From: Streptomonospora salina
Lineage (GTDB): Bacteria > Actinomycetota > Actinomycetes > Streptosporangiales > Streptosporangiaceae
Length of the DNA: 64,000 nucleotides
Direction: 5' to 3'
Assembly (NCBI RefSeq): GCF_014204715.1
Contig: NZ_JACHLY010000001.1
Location: 4,610,501 to 4,674,500 of the forward strand
Shown here: piece after piece, positions 35,053 to 43,441 of the stretch
Position numbering within the stretch: the first letter of the stretch is position 1
Layout: each line of letters opens with the position of its first letter
Program-made: the position numbers and the translations under genes
The notes under the pieces: model-generated
Seen by the model: only the letters and a program-made list of their open reading frames with translations
Told to the model about the DNA's origin: nothing
The model's database searches: none

Positions 35053-36245
35053 AGATCGTCGTATGCGGCGCCGGGATCGCAGGGCTCGCCCTCGCCCAGC
35101 GCCTCGATACCCTCGGATTCGAGGTCGTGGTACTGGAGAAGGCACCGGAGCCCCGGCCGCAGGGCTACATGATCGACTTCTTCGGTCCCGGCTACGACGC
35201 CGCCGAGGCGATGGGCGTGCTGCCCCGGCTGCGCGAGCTCAGCCACCGGGTCGACGAAGCCCGCTACGTCGACGCACGGGGCCGCAGGCGCGCCGGGCTC
35301 GACTACGACAGGTTCGCCCGCGCGGTCGGCGGCCGCCTGCTCAGTATCATGCGGCCCGACGTGGAGCGGGCGTTGCGCGAGCACCTCTCCGACCGCGTCG
35401 ACCTGCGCTACGCCACCAGCATCGCCCAACTCGACAACCGGCCCGACGGTGTCGGGCTGGTGCTGACCGACGGCAGCGAACTGGACGCCGCACTGCTCGT
35501 GGGAGCCGACGGTATCCACTCGCGCGTGCGTGCCGAGGTCTTCGGCGAGGAAGAGCGGTTCATCCGCTACCTCGGGTTCCACACCGCCGCCTACGTCTTC
35601 GCCGACCCCGCCGTGCGCGCCGACGTCGGCGACGGGTTCTGCCTGACCGACAGCCGGGACCGGATGATGGGCTTCTACGCCCTGGACGGCGAGCGGGTGG
35701 CGGCTTTCACGGCCCACCGCACATCCGACCCCGCGGTGCCCGAAGACGTCCGCAGCGCTGTGCGGAGGACCTACGGATCGCTGGGGTGGGTGGTCCCGCG
35801 GGCTTTGGAAGCCTGCCCGCCCGCCGAGGAGATCTACTACGACCAGGTCTCCCAGGTCTCCATGCCCGCATGGAGCCGCGGCCGGGTCACCCTGATCGGC
35901 GACTCCTGCCAGGCCGTTTCCCTGCTGGCGGGCATGGGCGCATCGCTCGCGGTGGCCGGTGCCCACGTGCTCGCCGAATACCTGGCGGGTGAGGAGTCGG
36001 TCGAGGCCGCGCTGGGGCGCTACGAGCGGGAGTGGCGCCCCGTGGTCGAGGAGAAGCAGCGTGTGGGGCGGCGCGGGGCGCGCATCTTCCTGCCCGATTC
36101 CGGCTGGGCGCTGTGGGCGCGGCGTATCGCGTTGCGGCTGTCGGCGCTGCCCGGCGTCGACCGCTACATCGCCGCGTCGCTGACGGGCAAGCCGGTCGGG
36201 TTGCCCGAACCGGCGGCGCCCGCGCGGGACGCGGGGCGCGGCTGA
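35049..36245 (+). CDS. FAD-dependent aromatic monooxygenase (PHBH fold)
   Basis: Flavoprotein hydroxylase of 398 residues. It has the GxGxxG motif (KIVVCGAGIAGLALAQRL), the DG motif (LLVGADGIHSRVRAEVFG), and the second FAD motif with GD (VTLIGDSCQAVSLLAGMGASLAVAGA). The PQGYMIDFFGPG loop is typical of the tetracycline-destructase/RebC-like actinobacterial group. Substrate unknown; coupling to TetR suggests a drug-modifying or aromatic-degradation role. Confidence 0.88.
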   Translation: MKIVVCGAGIAGLALAQRLDTLGFEVVVLEKAPEPRPQGYMIDFFGPGYDAAEAMGVLPRLRELSHRVDEARYVDARGRRRAGLDYDRFARAVGGRLLSIMRPDVERALREHLSDRVDLRYATSIAQLDNRPDGVGLVLTDGSELDAALLVGADGIHSRVRAEVFGEEERFIRYLGFHTAAYVFADPAVRADVGDGFCLTDSRDRMMGFYALDGERVAAFTAHRTSDPAVPEDVRSAVRRTYGSLGWVVPRALEACPPAEEIYYDQVSQVSMPAWSRGRVTLIGDSCQAVSLLAGMGASLAVAGAHVLAEYLAGEESVEAALGRYEREWRPVVEEKQRVGRRGARIFLPDSGWALWARRIALRLSALPGVDRYIAASLTGKPVGLPEPAAPARDAGRG

Positions 36246-36269
36246 GCGGGGGAGGGCGGCCGGCGCGGT

Positions 36270-36890
36270 TCAGCCGCGCGGGCCGCCGAGGTGGTGGTGC
36301 ACGATCAAGTCGGTGTAGACGTCGCCGAGCTCCTGCGCCGACAGCCCGTCGCCGGGTTCGTACCAGTTCACGACCGACTCCAGGGTCTCCAGCACCGCCG
36401 ACGCCGAGGCGTCGGGGCTGTCGACCGGGAAACGGCCCTGCGTAGCGCCGTCGGCCACGATCGAGCGCAGGTGGTGGAGGTAGGTGGTGCGGAGTTCGGA
36501 AAGCTCGCGGTAGCGGGCCGGGTCGACGGCGCGCAGGGTCGGCAGCACCGTGCGCCGCAGATCCTCCTCGGCGCGGCGGTGGCGGAAGTGGTCGATATGC
36601 CGCCGTACCAGGCGTTCGATCCGTTCGGCGGGCTCACCGGGGCGGCGGTCGGCGAGCTGGTCGTCCACCAGTCTGCGGCCGCTGTTGAGCGCGATCGCGC
36701 AGGCGAGGTCGAGCCGGGTGGGGAAGTCTCTGCGCAGCGCGGCGGGGGCGACCCCCGTCTCGTCGGCGACTGCGGCCGCGATCGAGGCCATTTCCAGGCC
36801 GCGCAGTCCGTGGCGCGCGAAAACGCGCGCTGCCGCGCAGAGAATCCGGTCGAAGGTCTGTGTGTCGATCCGGGAGAGGTCCGCCGTCAT
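36270..36890 (-). CDS. TetR-family regulator
   Basis: Regulator of 206 residues. HTH region: FDRILCAAARVFARHGLRGL and IAAAVADETGVAPAALRRDF. The C-terminal domain (YLHHLRSIVADGATQGRFPVDSP, VVNWYEPGDGLS) resembles regulators of fatty-acid or acyl-CoA genes. Two ATGs lie 6 bp apart; 36890 has AGAG at proper distance, 36896 is the alternative. It has no co-directional neighbour, so its targets are elsewhere or it regulates only itself. Confidence 0.88.
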   Translation of the reverse strand: MTADLSRIDTQTFDRILCAAARVFARHGLRGLEMASIAAAVADETGVAPAALRRDFPTRLDLACAIALNSGRRLVDDQLADRRPGEPAERIERLVRRHIDHFRHRRAEEDLRRTVLPTLRAVDPARYRELSELRTTYLHHLRSIVADGATQGRFPVDSPDASASAVLETLESVVNWYEPGDGLSAQELGDVYTDLIVHHHLGGPRG

Positions 36891-37207
36891 GATCATCTCT
36901 GCAGAACCGGCCCCGAGGGAGGGGCGTAGTCGAGGGGTGCGTGCCGAGGAAATCCACCGTCGGCGCATTCGAGGATAGCGTCATTGTTCGGATGTTTCAG
37001 AGCATTCCGGTGACGCGGCGCGTCGGACTCGGGTCCGGCGGGCGGAACTCGGGCTGTCCGGCGGGGTTGCAGCCCTGCTCAGGGCATCCGGAGGAGGGTG
37101 CTGGGCGCGCGGTGGAACCGGCGGCGGCACCGCCGCGCCGGGGGCGGTGCGAGCGGCGGGGATTCCCCGGCGCGGCCGCCGCGAAATGAACTGAATTCAA
37201 TTCTTGT
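36891..37207. other. gene-free region
   Basis: About 317 bases without coding signal. Near the right end CTGAATTCAATTC sits within a TGAAC...GTTCA dyad just past the GDPD-like stop; it may terminate that gene. Confidence 0.4.
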
Positions 37208-37975
37208 TCAGGGGAGTTCGGTGCTCTGGTCCGACGCGCGGGACGGTGTTTCCCGGGGGCCGGATTCGGGCGTGTTCTCCCCGTTCCGCGTGATGGGTGC
37301 CAGCTCGCCGATATTGGAGGTGACGATGGCGTCCACGCCCATGCCCGCCAGGCGCACCATTTCGGCGAAGTCGTCGACCGTCCACGCGGTGACGCTGTAG
37401 CCGTGGCGCTGGATCTCCACCACCAGCTCGCGCGTGAGGACGCGGTGGTCGGCGCTGAAGACGTCGGGTCGAAGGTCCTCCCAGACCTCCGGGCCGGGCA
37501 GGTCGGACTGCTCCCACGTCAGGGCGGTGCCCGCCGAAGGCAGCTTCGCGCGTACGTTGCGCAGCGTGTCGACCGATCCGGTGAAGCAGACGCGCTCGTT
37601 CATGCCGTGCTCGCCGACGACGGCATCGGCCGCGAGCGCGGTGCCGGCGGAATCCACCTCGCACAGCAGCGAGCGGGGCGCGGCCCCCCGCCCCGCTTCG
37701 GCCAGCACCTCCATGAACGTGGGGATGCGCTGTTCGACGCCGTCGCCCAGCACCGCGAGGTCGGCCAGTTCGGCGCTGCCGACGGCCCGGTCCAGCCCCC
37801 AGTCCTCCCTGAGGCTCCGGTCGCCCACCACCACGACGTGCCCGTCACCCGTCGTGCGCAGGTCGACTGCGAGCGCATCGGCCCCCGCGGCGATCGCGGC
37901 GCGGAGCGCGGGCAGCGTGTTCTCACGATAGCGGGAGGTATCGCCCCGCAATGCGGTCGCCAGCGTCATCGTCAT
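37208..37975 (-). CDS. glycerophosphodiester phosphodiesterase-like protein lacking catalytic residues
   Basis: A 255-residue TIM-barrel of the GDPD family. The opening TALRGDTSRYRENTLPALRAA, then AGADALAVDL, matches the fold. However, the catalytic positions differ: Leu9 replaces His of the HRG motif, Ala36 replaces the metal-binding Glu of the E-x-D pair (Asp38 remains), and Gly51 replaces the second His (VGD instead of HD). Hydrolytic activity is therefore doubtful. Start could also be the ATG 6 bp further in. Divergent from the DeoR/GlpR-type gene. It may be a sensor or binding protein, or a decaying gene. Confidence 0.78.
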   Translation of the reverse strand: MTMTLATALRGDTSRYRENTLPALRAAIAAGADALAVDLRTTGDGHVVVVGDRSLREDWGLDRAVGSAELADLAVLGDGVEQRIPTFMEVLAEAGRGAAPRSLLCEVDSAGTALAADAVVGEHGMNERVCFTGSVDTLRNVRAKLPSAGTALTWEQSDLPGPEVWEDLRPDVFSADHRVLTRELVVEIQRHGYSVTAWTVDDFAEMVRLAGMGVDAIVTSNIGELAPITRNGENTPESGPRETPSRASDQSTELP

Positions 37976-38286
37976 CCCCCAGGCCCCGTGGAACCGGCGG
38001 CGCCCGTCCGCCGCCGTCGACGTCCAGCCTGCCAAACCCGGCCCGCGAACGTGCGGCACCTGCGGCGAGACCTGCGGATTCGGCGGCGACGCGAACGCGA
38101 TGTGCGCATCGGAACCGGCGATCGCGACCCGCGCGGCCGCCCGCGGCGCGGCGGCCCGCGGATCCCGCCGCATACACTGCGGGGCGGGCAGCCCCCTACT
38201 CTGGCGGACTGGGAGACTTCTGTGGTAAGTACGCGCGCCCGCCACACGGCCGGCGCCGCTCCGACGACGACTTCCGAAGGCGAAAG
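37976..38286. other. divergent intergenic region
   Basis: About 310 bases between the GDPD-like and DeoR genes. No gene and no clear dyad; it presumably holds both promoters. Confidence 0.4.
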
Positions 38287-39057
38287 ATGATCCCCGACCA
38301 GCGCCGCGAGCATATCCTCAAGCTCCTGCAGGAGCGGCACGTGCTGAGCATCAACGAGCTCACTTCGATGCTGTCCGTCTCGCACATGACGGTGCGGCGC
38401 GACATCCAGGCGCTGGAGAACGACGGCAAGGTGCTGTCGGTCACCGGCGGCGTGCGCCTGGCGGCGCGGTTGAAGAGCGAGCCCTCGTACCTCGCCAAGG
38501 CCCAGCTGGAAGTGCCCGCCAAGCGAGCGATCACCCGCGCCGCGGGCCAGCTGGTACGGGACAACTTCACGATCTTCCTCGACGCCGGCACCACATCCCT
38601 GCAGATGGTGCCGATGCTCACCGAGAAAGTCGGACTGACCGTCGTCACCAACGACTTCAACGTCGTCGGGCACCTGATGGAGTACCCCGACATCGAGCTG
38701 ATCCACACCGGCGGCGTAGTCTCCCACGCCGACCACTCGTCGGTGGGCCAGTTCACCGCCGACTTCCTGAGCAAGGTCAACGTCGACATCGCCTTCGTCG
38801 CCAGCAGCTCCTGGGACGTGGAACGGGGATCGACGACGCCCTCCGAGGCCAAGGTCGTCGCCAAGCAGCAACTGCTGCGCATGGCGTCCAAGAGCGTACT
38901 CACCGTGGACAGTACGAAGTACGGAAAGTTCGGGACGTTCCGGGTGGCGCGCCTGGAGGAGTTCGACCTGATCGTCACCGACGACCGGCTGCCGCAGTCG
39001 GCGGCCGATGAGATCCGGGCTCAGGACGTGCGGCTGGAGCTGGTCTCCCCGGAGTGA
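38287..39057 (+). CDS. DeoR/GlpR-family regulator
   Basis: Repressor of 256 residues with GAAGG upstream of its ATG. The HTH is MIPDQRREHILKLLQERHVL plus VSHMTVRRDIQALENDGKV. The DeoRC domain has FLDAGTTSLQMVPML, IHTGGVVSHADHSSVG and VDSTKYGKFG. The stress on phosphate-binding Thr/Ser residues suits a glycerol-3-phosphate- or sugar-phosphate-type effector. No catabolic operon adjoins it; the divergent GDPD-like gene is the only local candidate target. Confidence 0.93.
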   Translation: MIPDQRREHILKLLQERHVLSINELTSMLSVSHMTVRRDIQALENDGKVLSVTGGVRLAARLKSEPSYLAKAQLEVPAKRAITRAAGQLVRDNFTIFLDAGTTSLQMVPMLTEKVGLTVVTNDFNVVGHLMEYPDIELIHTGGVVSHADHSSVGQFTADFLSKVNVDIAFVASSSWDVERGSTTPSEAKVVAKQQLLRMASKSVLTVDSTKYGKFGTFRVARLEEFDLIVTDDRLPQSAADEIRAQDVRLELVSPE

Positions 39058-39207
39058 GCGCCGGACGGCGGCGACGGTTCGGTCGCGGGGCGGGGGACCC
39101 GCCACCGGAGGTGACGGGCCGGCGGACGGTGCGCGGCGCCGCTGCCGCCGTCCTCCGGCGGCGCCTCCGCCGGGGTGTGCGGGGGTCCGGACGGGCGGGG
39201 GTGCGGC

Positions 39208-39618
39208 TCAGGCTTCGTCGCTGCCCAGATCCGCGGGGCAGAACAGCTCCAACTGGATGCCGTCCGGGTCGAAGAACTGGATCATGGAACCGCTGTCGGA
39301 ATGCACGACCGGGGAGTGGTCGATGTCGAGCTCGGTGAGCCGGTCCTCCCAGTAGGAGAGCTCGCCGAGGCTGCCGACCTGGAAGGCGACGTGGTCCATG
39401 CCGGTGCGGCGGTGGTCGAAGGTCGCCTTGAACTGGTCCTTGTGCTGGATGAACCCCAGCACGACCCCGCACGGGTGCCGACACTCGGTGAGCAGCCACT
39501 GCTTGCCGTCACGGGTCTTGAACTCCTTGAACCCGAGCACGGAGCGGTAGAACTCGATGCTGGCGTCGCGGTCGCGCACCGACAGGGTGATGTGGGCGAG
39601 TCCGGTCACTCGAGGCAC
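39208..39618 (-). CDS. VOC/glyoxalase-fold metalloprotein
   Basis: Vicinal-oxygen-chelate protein of 136 residues. It has two beta-alpha-beta units starting at HITLSVRDRDASIEFYRSVLGF and DHVAFQVGSLGELSYW. Metal-ligand candidates are the two motif-initial His residues and the Glu of IQLELFCP. Start set at a GTG at 39618 behind AAAGAGG; the upstream extension is basic and unlike the family. Substrate unknown (ring-cleaving dioxygenase, lyase and resistance proteins share this fold). Confidence 0.85.
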   Translation of the reverse strand: MPRVTGLAHITLSVRDRDASIEFYRSVLGFKEFKTRDGKQWLLTECRHPCGVVLGFIQHKDQFKATFDHRRTGMDHVAFQVGSLGELSYWEDRLTELDIDHSPVVHSDSGSMIQFFDPDGIQLELFCPADLGSDEA

Positions 39619-39676
39619 GGAACCCTCTTTCCGGCGGTCCAGCGGCCGTCTGCGGGGTGGGAACAGCGTAAGCACG

Positions 39677-39734
39677 ATTCTCGAGAATACGCGGGTCACC
39701 GCCGTCGGCGGGGACCTGTTAATGCACGCTTAAC
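39677..39734. promoter_or_regulatory. two dyads in the glyoxalase/PhzF divergent region
   Basis: ATTCTCGAGAAT (39677-39688) is a perfect 12-bp palindrome. GTTAA-N7-TTAAC (39718-39734) is a second dyad. Both lie in the 332-bp region between divergent genes, where no coding sequence is seen. Confidence 0.45.
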
Positions 39735-39950
39735 GGGACTGATCGGACCTGTTCGCCGCCGGCGCCGGCACGGCGCCCCGCACGGCCCCGATGGCGGGCT
39801 TCGTGGCAGCGTAGAGCGCTTCCGCGGCCGCATATGAGGGTGCTCACACGGGCGCCGCGCCCCGGCTCCGTACCGGCGCCGGCGGGCCCTGCTCTCGACG
39901 CCGTGAAATCCGCGTGCGCCCGGACGACGCGCCGTGGCAAGGTCGCGCCC

Positions 39951-40634
39951 ATGAGTACGAACACCACACTGCAGATCGTCACCGTGTTCCTCGGCGAGGG
40001 CGGTACCGGCGGCAACGAGCTCGGCGTCTTCCCCGACGCGTCCGGACTCCCCGGCCCCAGCCGGCAGCGGATCGCGGCCGACCTCGGATTCTCCGAGACC
40101 GTCTTCGTGGAGGACGCCGACAGCGGACGGCTGCACATCCACACCCCCGCCGTCGAGCTGCCGCTGGCCGGCCACCCTCTCGTGGGCACCGCGTGGCTGC
40201 TGGCCGATTCGGGCCGCCCGCTCGACGTCCTCGCCCCGCCCGCCGGCGCGGTGCCGACCTGGTCCGAGGGCGAACGCGTCTGGATCCGCGCCGACCCCGA
40301 CCTCGCGCCCGCCTTCGACACGCGCCGGCTGGCCTCCCCGGCCGACGTGGACGCCCTGGAAGGCGGAGAAGCAGGGGTCGACCTGCACGTCTGGGCCTGG
40401 CAGGACGAAGCGGCCGGCGACGTCCGCGTGCGGGTCTTCCCGCAGGAGATGGGGATCGGCGAGGACGAGGCCACCGGCGCCGCCGCGCTGCGGCTGGGTC
40501 AGCGCCTCGGCCGTGCGCTGACCGTCCACCAGGGGACGGGATCGCGCATCGACGTGCGCCCCGGACCCGGCGGCACCGTCGAGGTCGGGGGACGCTGCGC
40601 CCTTCTGGAGACCCGCCGGTACCCGCTGCCGTGA
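39951..40634 (+). CDS. PhzF-family protein
   Basis: A 227-residue member of the diaminopimelate-epimerase-like PhzF family, shorter than the usual 260-300. Conserved features are GNELGVFPDASGL (often GNPLAV), the catalytic Glu in GFSETVFVED, LAGHPLVGTAWLL, and EDEATGAAALRLGQRLG in the second half. PhzF itself isomerises a phenazine precursor, but most family members have unknown substrates. No phenazine genes are nearby. Start at the first ATG with sequence similarity. Confidence 0.87.
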   Translation: MSTNTTLQIVTVFLGEGGTGGNELGVFPDASGLPGPSRQRIAADLGFSETVFVEDADSGRLHIHTPAVELPLAGHPLVGTAWLLADSGRPLDVLAPPAGAVPTWSEGERVWIRADPDLAPAFDTRRLASPADVDALEGGEAGVDLHVWAWQDEAAGDVRVRVFPQEMGIGEDEATGAAALRLGQRLGRALTVHQGTGSRIDVRPGPGGTVEVGGRCALLETRRYPLP

Positions 40635-40837
40635 CGGCGGCCGGCCGCCCTTCAGCCCGGCCGCACACCGGGCCGCACAGCGGACGACCGCACGGTGCCA
40701 CACCGGGGTGTGCGTGGTCACCTGCCGCATCGGACGGCGCGGGGCGGCGGCTCTTCCGGAGTCCCGCCCCATGCCCGCCATCGGCGGATCTGGCTTACTC
40801 TCGGGGAAAGTCGAGGCGAGAGCATGGCGGAGTGGCG

Positions 40838-41470
40838 ATGTCGGCGACGCGGTTGCTGGTTCTGGGAGTGGTGCGCGCTTCGGGGCGGGCCCACGGCTAC
40901 CAGGTGCGGCGCGAGCTGCTGACGTGGGGCGCCGAGCAGTGGGCCAGCGTCAAGCCCGGCTCGGTCTACCACGCGCTGCGCCAGCTGCTGAAGGGCGGAA
41001 TGCTGCGCGGCGCCGGTGTGGAGGAGAGCGGCGAAGGGCCCGAGCGCACGGTGTTCGAGCTGACCGGCAGCGGCGAGGAGGAGTTCGTCCGCCTGCTGAG
41101 CAAGGCGCTGTCGGACGCTTCGGCCAAGCCGGAGTTCTTCGGCGCCGGCATCACGTTTCTGCCGTGCCAGTCCCGTCGCCGGGTGATCCGGCTGCTGCGG
41201 TCGCGCCTCGCCGGGCTCGAAGACGAACAGGCCAGTCTCCGGTCGCTGCTGGCGGAGGACGCGGCTCCGCCCGCCAAGCCGGAGCACGTCTGGGAGCTGT
41301 TCCGATCCTGGGTCGTCGCCGGGGACGCGGCGGTCTCGTTCACCCGCGAGCTGATCGAGCGGCTGGAGAACGGGGCTTACACCATGGCGGGCGAAGGCGC
41401 GGCGGTCTTCGGCGAGCCCGGCTGGGTTCCGCCGGCGGATACCGGGTCCGAGTCCGGCGCCGGCGGCTGA
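40838..41470 (+). CDS. PadR-family regulator
   Basis: Regulator of 210 residues with an N-terminal PadR winged helix (LLVLGVVRASGRAHGYQVRREL, SVKPGSVYHALRQLLKGGMLR, ERTVFELTGSGEEEFVRLL) and a coiled C-terminal dimerisation domain. PadR proteins commonly repress drug-efflux genes. The next two genes form a DrrAB-like exporter, and a TCAAATTTGA palindrome lies between. Confidence 0.93.
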   Translation: MSATRLLVLGVVRASGRAHGYQVRRELLTWGAEQWASVKPGSVYHALRQLLKGGMLRGAGVEESGEGPERTVFELTGSGEEEFVRLLSKALSDASAKPEFFGAGITFLPCQSRRRVIRLLRSRLAGLEDEQASLRSLLAEDAAPPAKPEHVWELFRSWVVAGDAAVSFTRELIERLENGAYTMAGEGAAVFGEPGWVPPADTGSESGAGG

Positions 41471-41515
41471 AAAGCGTTTGATCGCTGCGGTCGCATGCGG
41501 CAGAGTATCAAGTGT

Positions 41516-41525
41516 TCAAATTTGA
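41516..41525. promoter_or_regulatory. TCAAATTTGA palindrome before the exporter
   Basis: Perfect 10-bp palindrome in an AT-rich patch (GTATCAAGTGT precedes it) 23 bp upstream of the ABC ATPase start. Likely PadR site. Confidence 0.5.
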
Positions 41526-41547
41526 CTACCGGATTCCAGGGGGAGTC

Positions 41548-42504
41548 GTGATCCGCACCCGTGACCTCGTCCGGACGTTCAAGGCCAAGGGCGGCACCGT
41601 CGAAGCGGTGCGCCGCCTCGACCTGGACGTCGGGGCCGGCGAGCTCGTCGCGCTTTTAGGGCCCAACGGGGCCGGGAAGTCGACGACCCTGCGCATGCTC
41701 ACGACCCTGCTGCTGCCCACCTCCGGCAGCGCTTCCGTCGCCGGATGCGACGTCGTGGCCGACCCGAAGGGCGTACGCCGGAGGATCGGCTACGTCGGCC
41801 AGGGCCACGCGGCCGGAACGGGCCAGTACGTCGCCGAGGAGCTGGTCGGCCAGGGGCGGATGTACGGGCTGGCCAAGGCCGAGGCGCGCTCGCGCGCAGC
41901 CGAGCTGATGGCCGACCTCGACCTGGAAGGACTGGACAAGCGCGAGGCCTCCTATCTCTCCGGCGGGCAGCAGCGGCGGCTGGACGTCGCCATGGGGCTC
42001 ATCCACCAGCCCGACCTGCTGTTCCTGGACGAGCCCTCCACCGGCCTCGACCCGCACAGCCGCGCCAACCTCTGGTCGCACATCGCCCGGCTGCGCGAAA
42101 GGTACGGAACCACCATCGTGCTCACCACCCACTACCTGGACGAAGCCGACAGCGTCGCCGAACGCGTGGTCGTCATCGACCACGGCTCGGTCATCGCCGA
42201 CGGCACCCCCGATGAACTCAAAGGGAAAGTCTCCGGCGACCTGGTGGTCCTGGAAGCCGCGTCCGAAGAGGACGCCCGCGCGGCTGCGGCCGCCGTCCAG
42301 GGGGCGACCGCGACCCACTCGGTCGACACCGCGGCCACCGCGGTGCGCATGCGCGTCGACCGCGGCGACGCCGCCCTGCCCGAAGTCCTTAGCGCCGTCG
42401 AGGCCCGCGGTCTGGAGCTGCGCACCGTGCAGGTGCACCGTCCCTCCCTGGACGACGTGTTCCTCACCCTGACCGGGCGCAGCCTGCGCGAGAGCGCCGG
42501 ATGA
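41548..42504 (+). CDS. DrrA-like ABC exporter ATPase
   Basis: ATPase of 318 residues starting from a GTG behind AGGGGGAG. Walker A GPNGAGKST, signature YLSGGQQRRLDVAMG, Walker B DLLFLDEPSTGLDPHSR and TTHYLDEADS are typical of the daunorubicin-resistance (DrrA) group. The C-terminal VQVHRPSLDDVFLTLTGRSLR motif is also characteristic. Pairs with the permease 77 bp downstream; probably drug efflux controlled by PadR. Confidence 0.95.
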   Translation: MIRTRDLVRTFKAKGGTVEAVRRLDLDVGAGELVALLGPNGAGKSTTLRMLTTLLLPTSGSASVAGCDVVADPKGVRRRIGYVGQGHAAGTGQYVAEELVGQGRMYGLAKAEARSRAAELMADLDLEGLDKREASYLSGGQQRRLDVAMGLIHQPDLLFLDEPSTGLDPHSRANLWSHIARLRERYGTTIVLTTHYLDEADSVAERVVVIDHGSVIADGTPDELKGKVSGDLVVLEAASEEDARAAAAAVQGATATHSVDTAATAVRMRVDRGDAALPEVLSAVEARGLELRTVQVHRPSLDDVFLTLTGRSLRESAG

Positions 42505-42580
42505 GCGCCGCCCCGACCCTTCCGCCCCGGCCCCGGCGACGGCCGGGCACGGCCCGAACAGAACGAACGGAGCGCCGACG

Positions 42581-43336
42581 ATGCCCCTCCTGCGCGACAC
42601 GTGGCTGATCTTCCTGCGCCAGTTGCGGCCCACCCTGCACAGCCCCGTCGCGGGCATGGGCTTCTCCATGCTGCAGCCGATCCTCTACCTCGCGCTTTTC
42701 GCGCCGCTGCTGTCGGGGATGCCCGGCGCGACGGGCGAGGACCCCCTCCAGTGGTTCGTGCCCGGAGTGCTGGCGATGCTGGCGCTGTTCGGAACCTCCT
42801 TCGCGGGCTTCGGCCTGCTGCCCGAACTGCGCAGCGGCGCGCACGAGCGGCTGCTGGCCGCTCCCGTCAGCCGGGTCGCCCTGCTGCTGGGCCGGGTCCT
42901 GCGCGACATCGCGGTGCTGCTCGGCCAGGCCGCGGTGATCCTGCTGATCGTCGTCGCGTCCGGCCTGCGGGTGTCGCCGGTAGGCGCAGCCGCCGGCCTA
43001 CTGGTGCTGCTGGTCATGGGCGTGGGCTTGGGGACGCTGTCCTACATGCTCGCGATGTCGGTCAAGCAGGAGTTCCTCTTCCCGGCGATCCTGCAGACGA
43101 CGACCATGCCGCTGATCCTGCTGTCCGGAATCCTGCTTCCTATGGAGATGGCGCCGACCTGGCTGTACACCCTCTCCCGCATCAACCCGCTCAGCCACGT
43201 GGTCGATGCCGAGCGTGCGCTGTTCCGCGGCGATTTCGGCGACCCGTCGGTGCTGATCGGCGCCGGGGTGGCCGCGGCGGTCGCCGTCGTCGCCCTCGCG
43301 CTGGGTACCCGCCTGATGCGCCGCCTGGCGGCGTGA
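42581..43336 (+). CDS. DrrB-like ABC-2 permease
   Basis: Membrane subunit of 251 residues with six hydrophobic segments. It contains SPVAGMGFSMLQPILYLALFAPLL at the first helix and PLILLSGILLPMEMAPTWLYTLSRINPLSHVVDAERALF, the conserved ABC-2 exporter signature before the last helix. Second half of the PadR-regulated exporter. Confidence 0.93.
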   Translation: MPLLRDTWLIFLRQLRPTLHSPVAGMGFSMLQPILYLALFAPLLSGMPGATGEDPLQWFVPGVLAMLALFGTSFAGFGLLPELRSGAHERLLAAPVSRVALLLGRVLRDIAVLLGQAAVILLIVVASGLRVSPVGAAAGLLVLLVMGVGLGTLSYMLAMSVKQEFLFPAILQTTTMPLILLSGILLPMEMAPTWLYTLSRINPLSHVVDAERALFRGDFGDPSVLIGAGVAAAVAVVALALGTRLMRRLAA

Positions 43337-43391
43337 CGCGCCCGATCGGACCGGACCCGCCGCCGCGGTCCTGTTCGCTCTTGCCCCACAG

Positions 43392-43423
43392 ATGTTAGCG
43401 ACTAACATGTAAGCGACTAACAT
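43392..43423. promoter_or_regulatory. TetR operator with 15-bp periodic repeat
   Basis: ATGTTAG-cga-CTAACAT (43392-43408) is a perfect dyad. AGCGACTAACAT then repeats exactly at 43397-43408 and 43412-43423. About 20 bp upstream of the TetR start. Confidence 0.75.
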
Positions 43424-43441
43424 CGGAATCGAAGGGTGATC

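Noticed and set aside
39951-40634. Phenazine biosynthesis locus
   Set aside because: Only a PhzF-family protein is present; no other phz genes are nearby.
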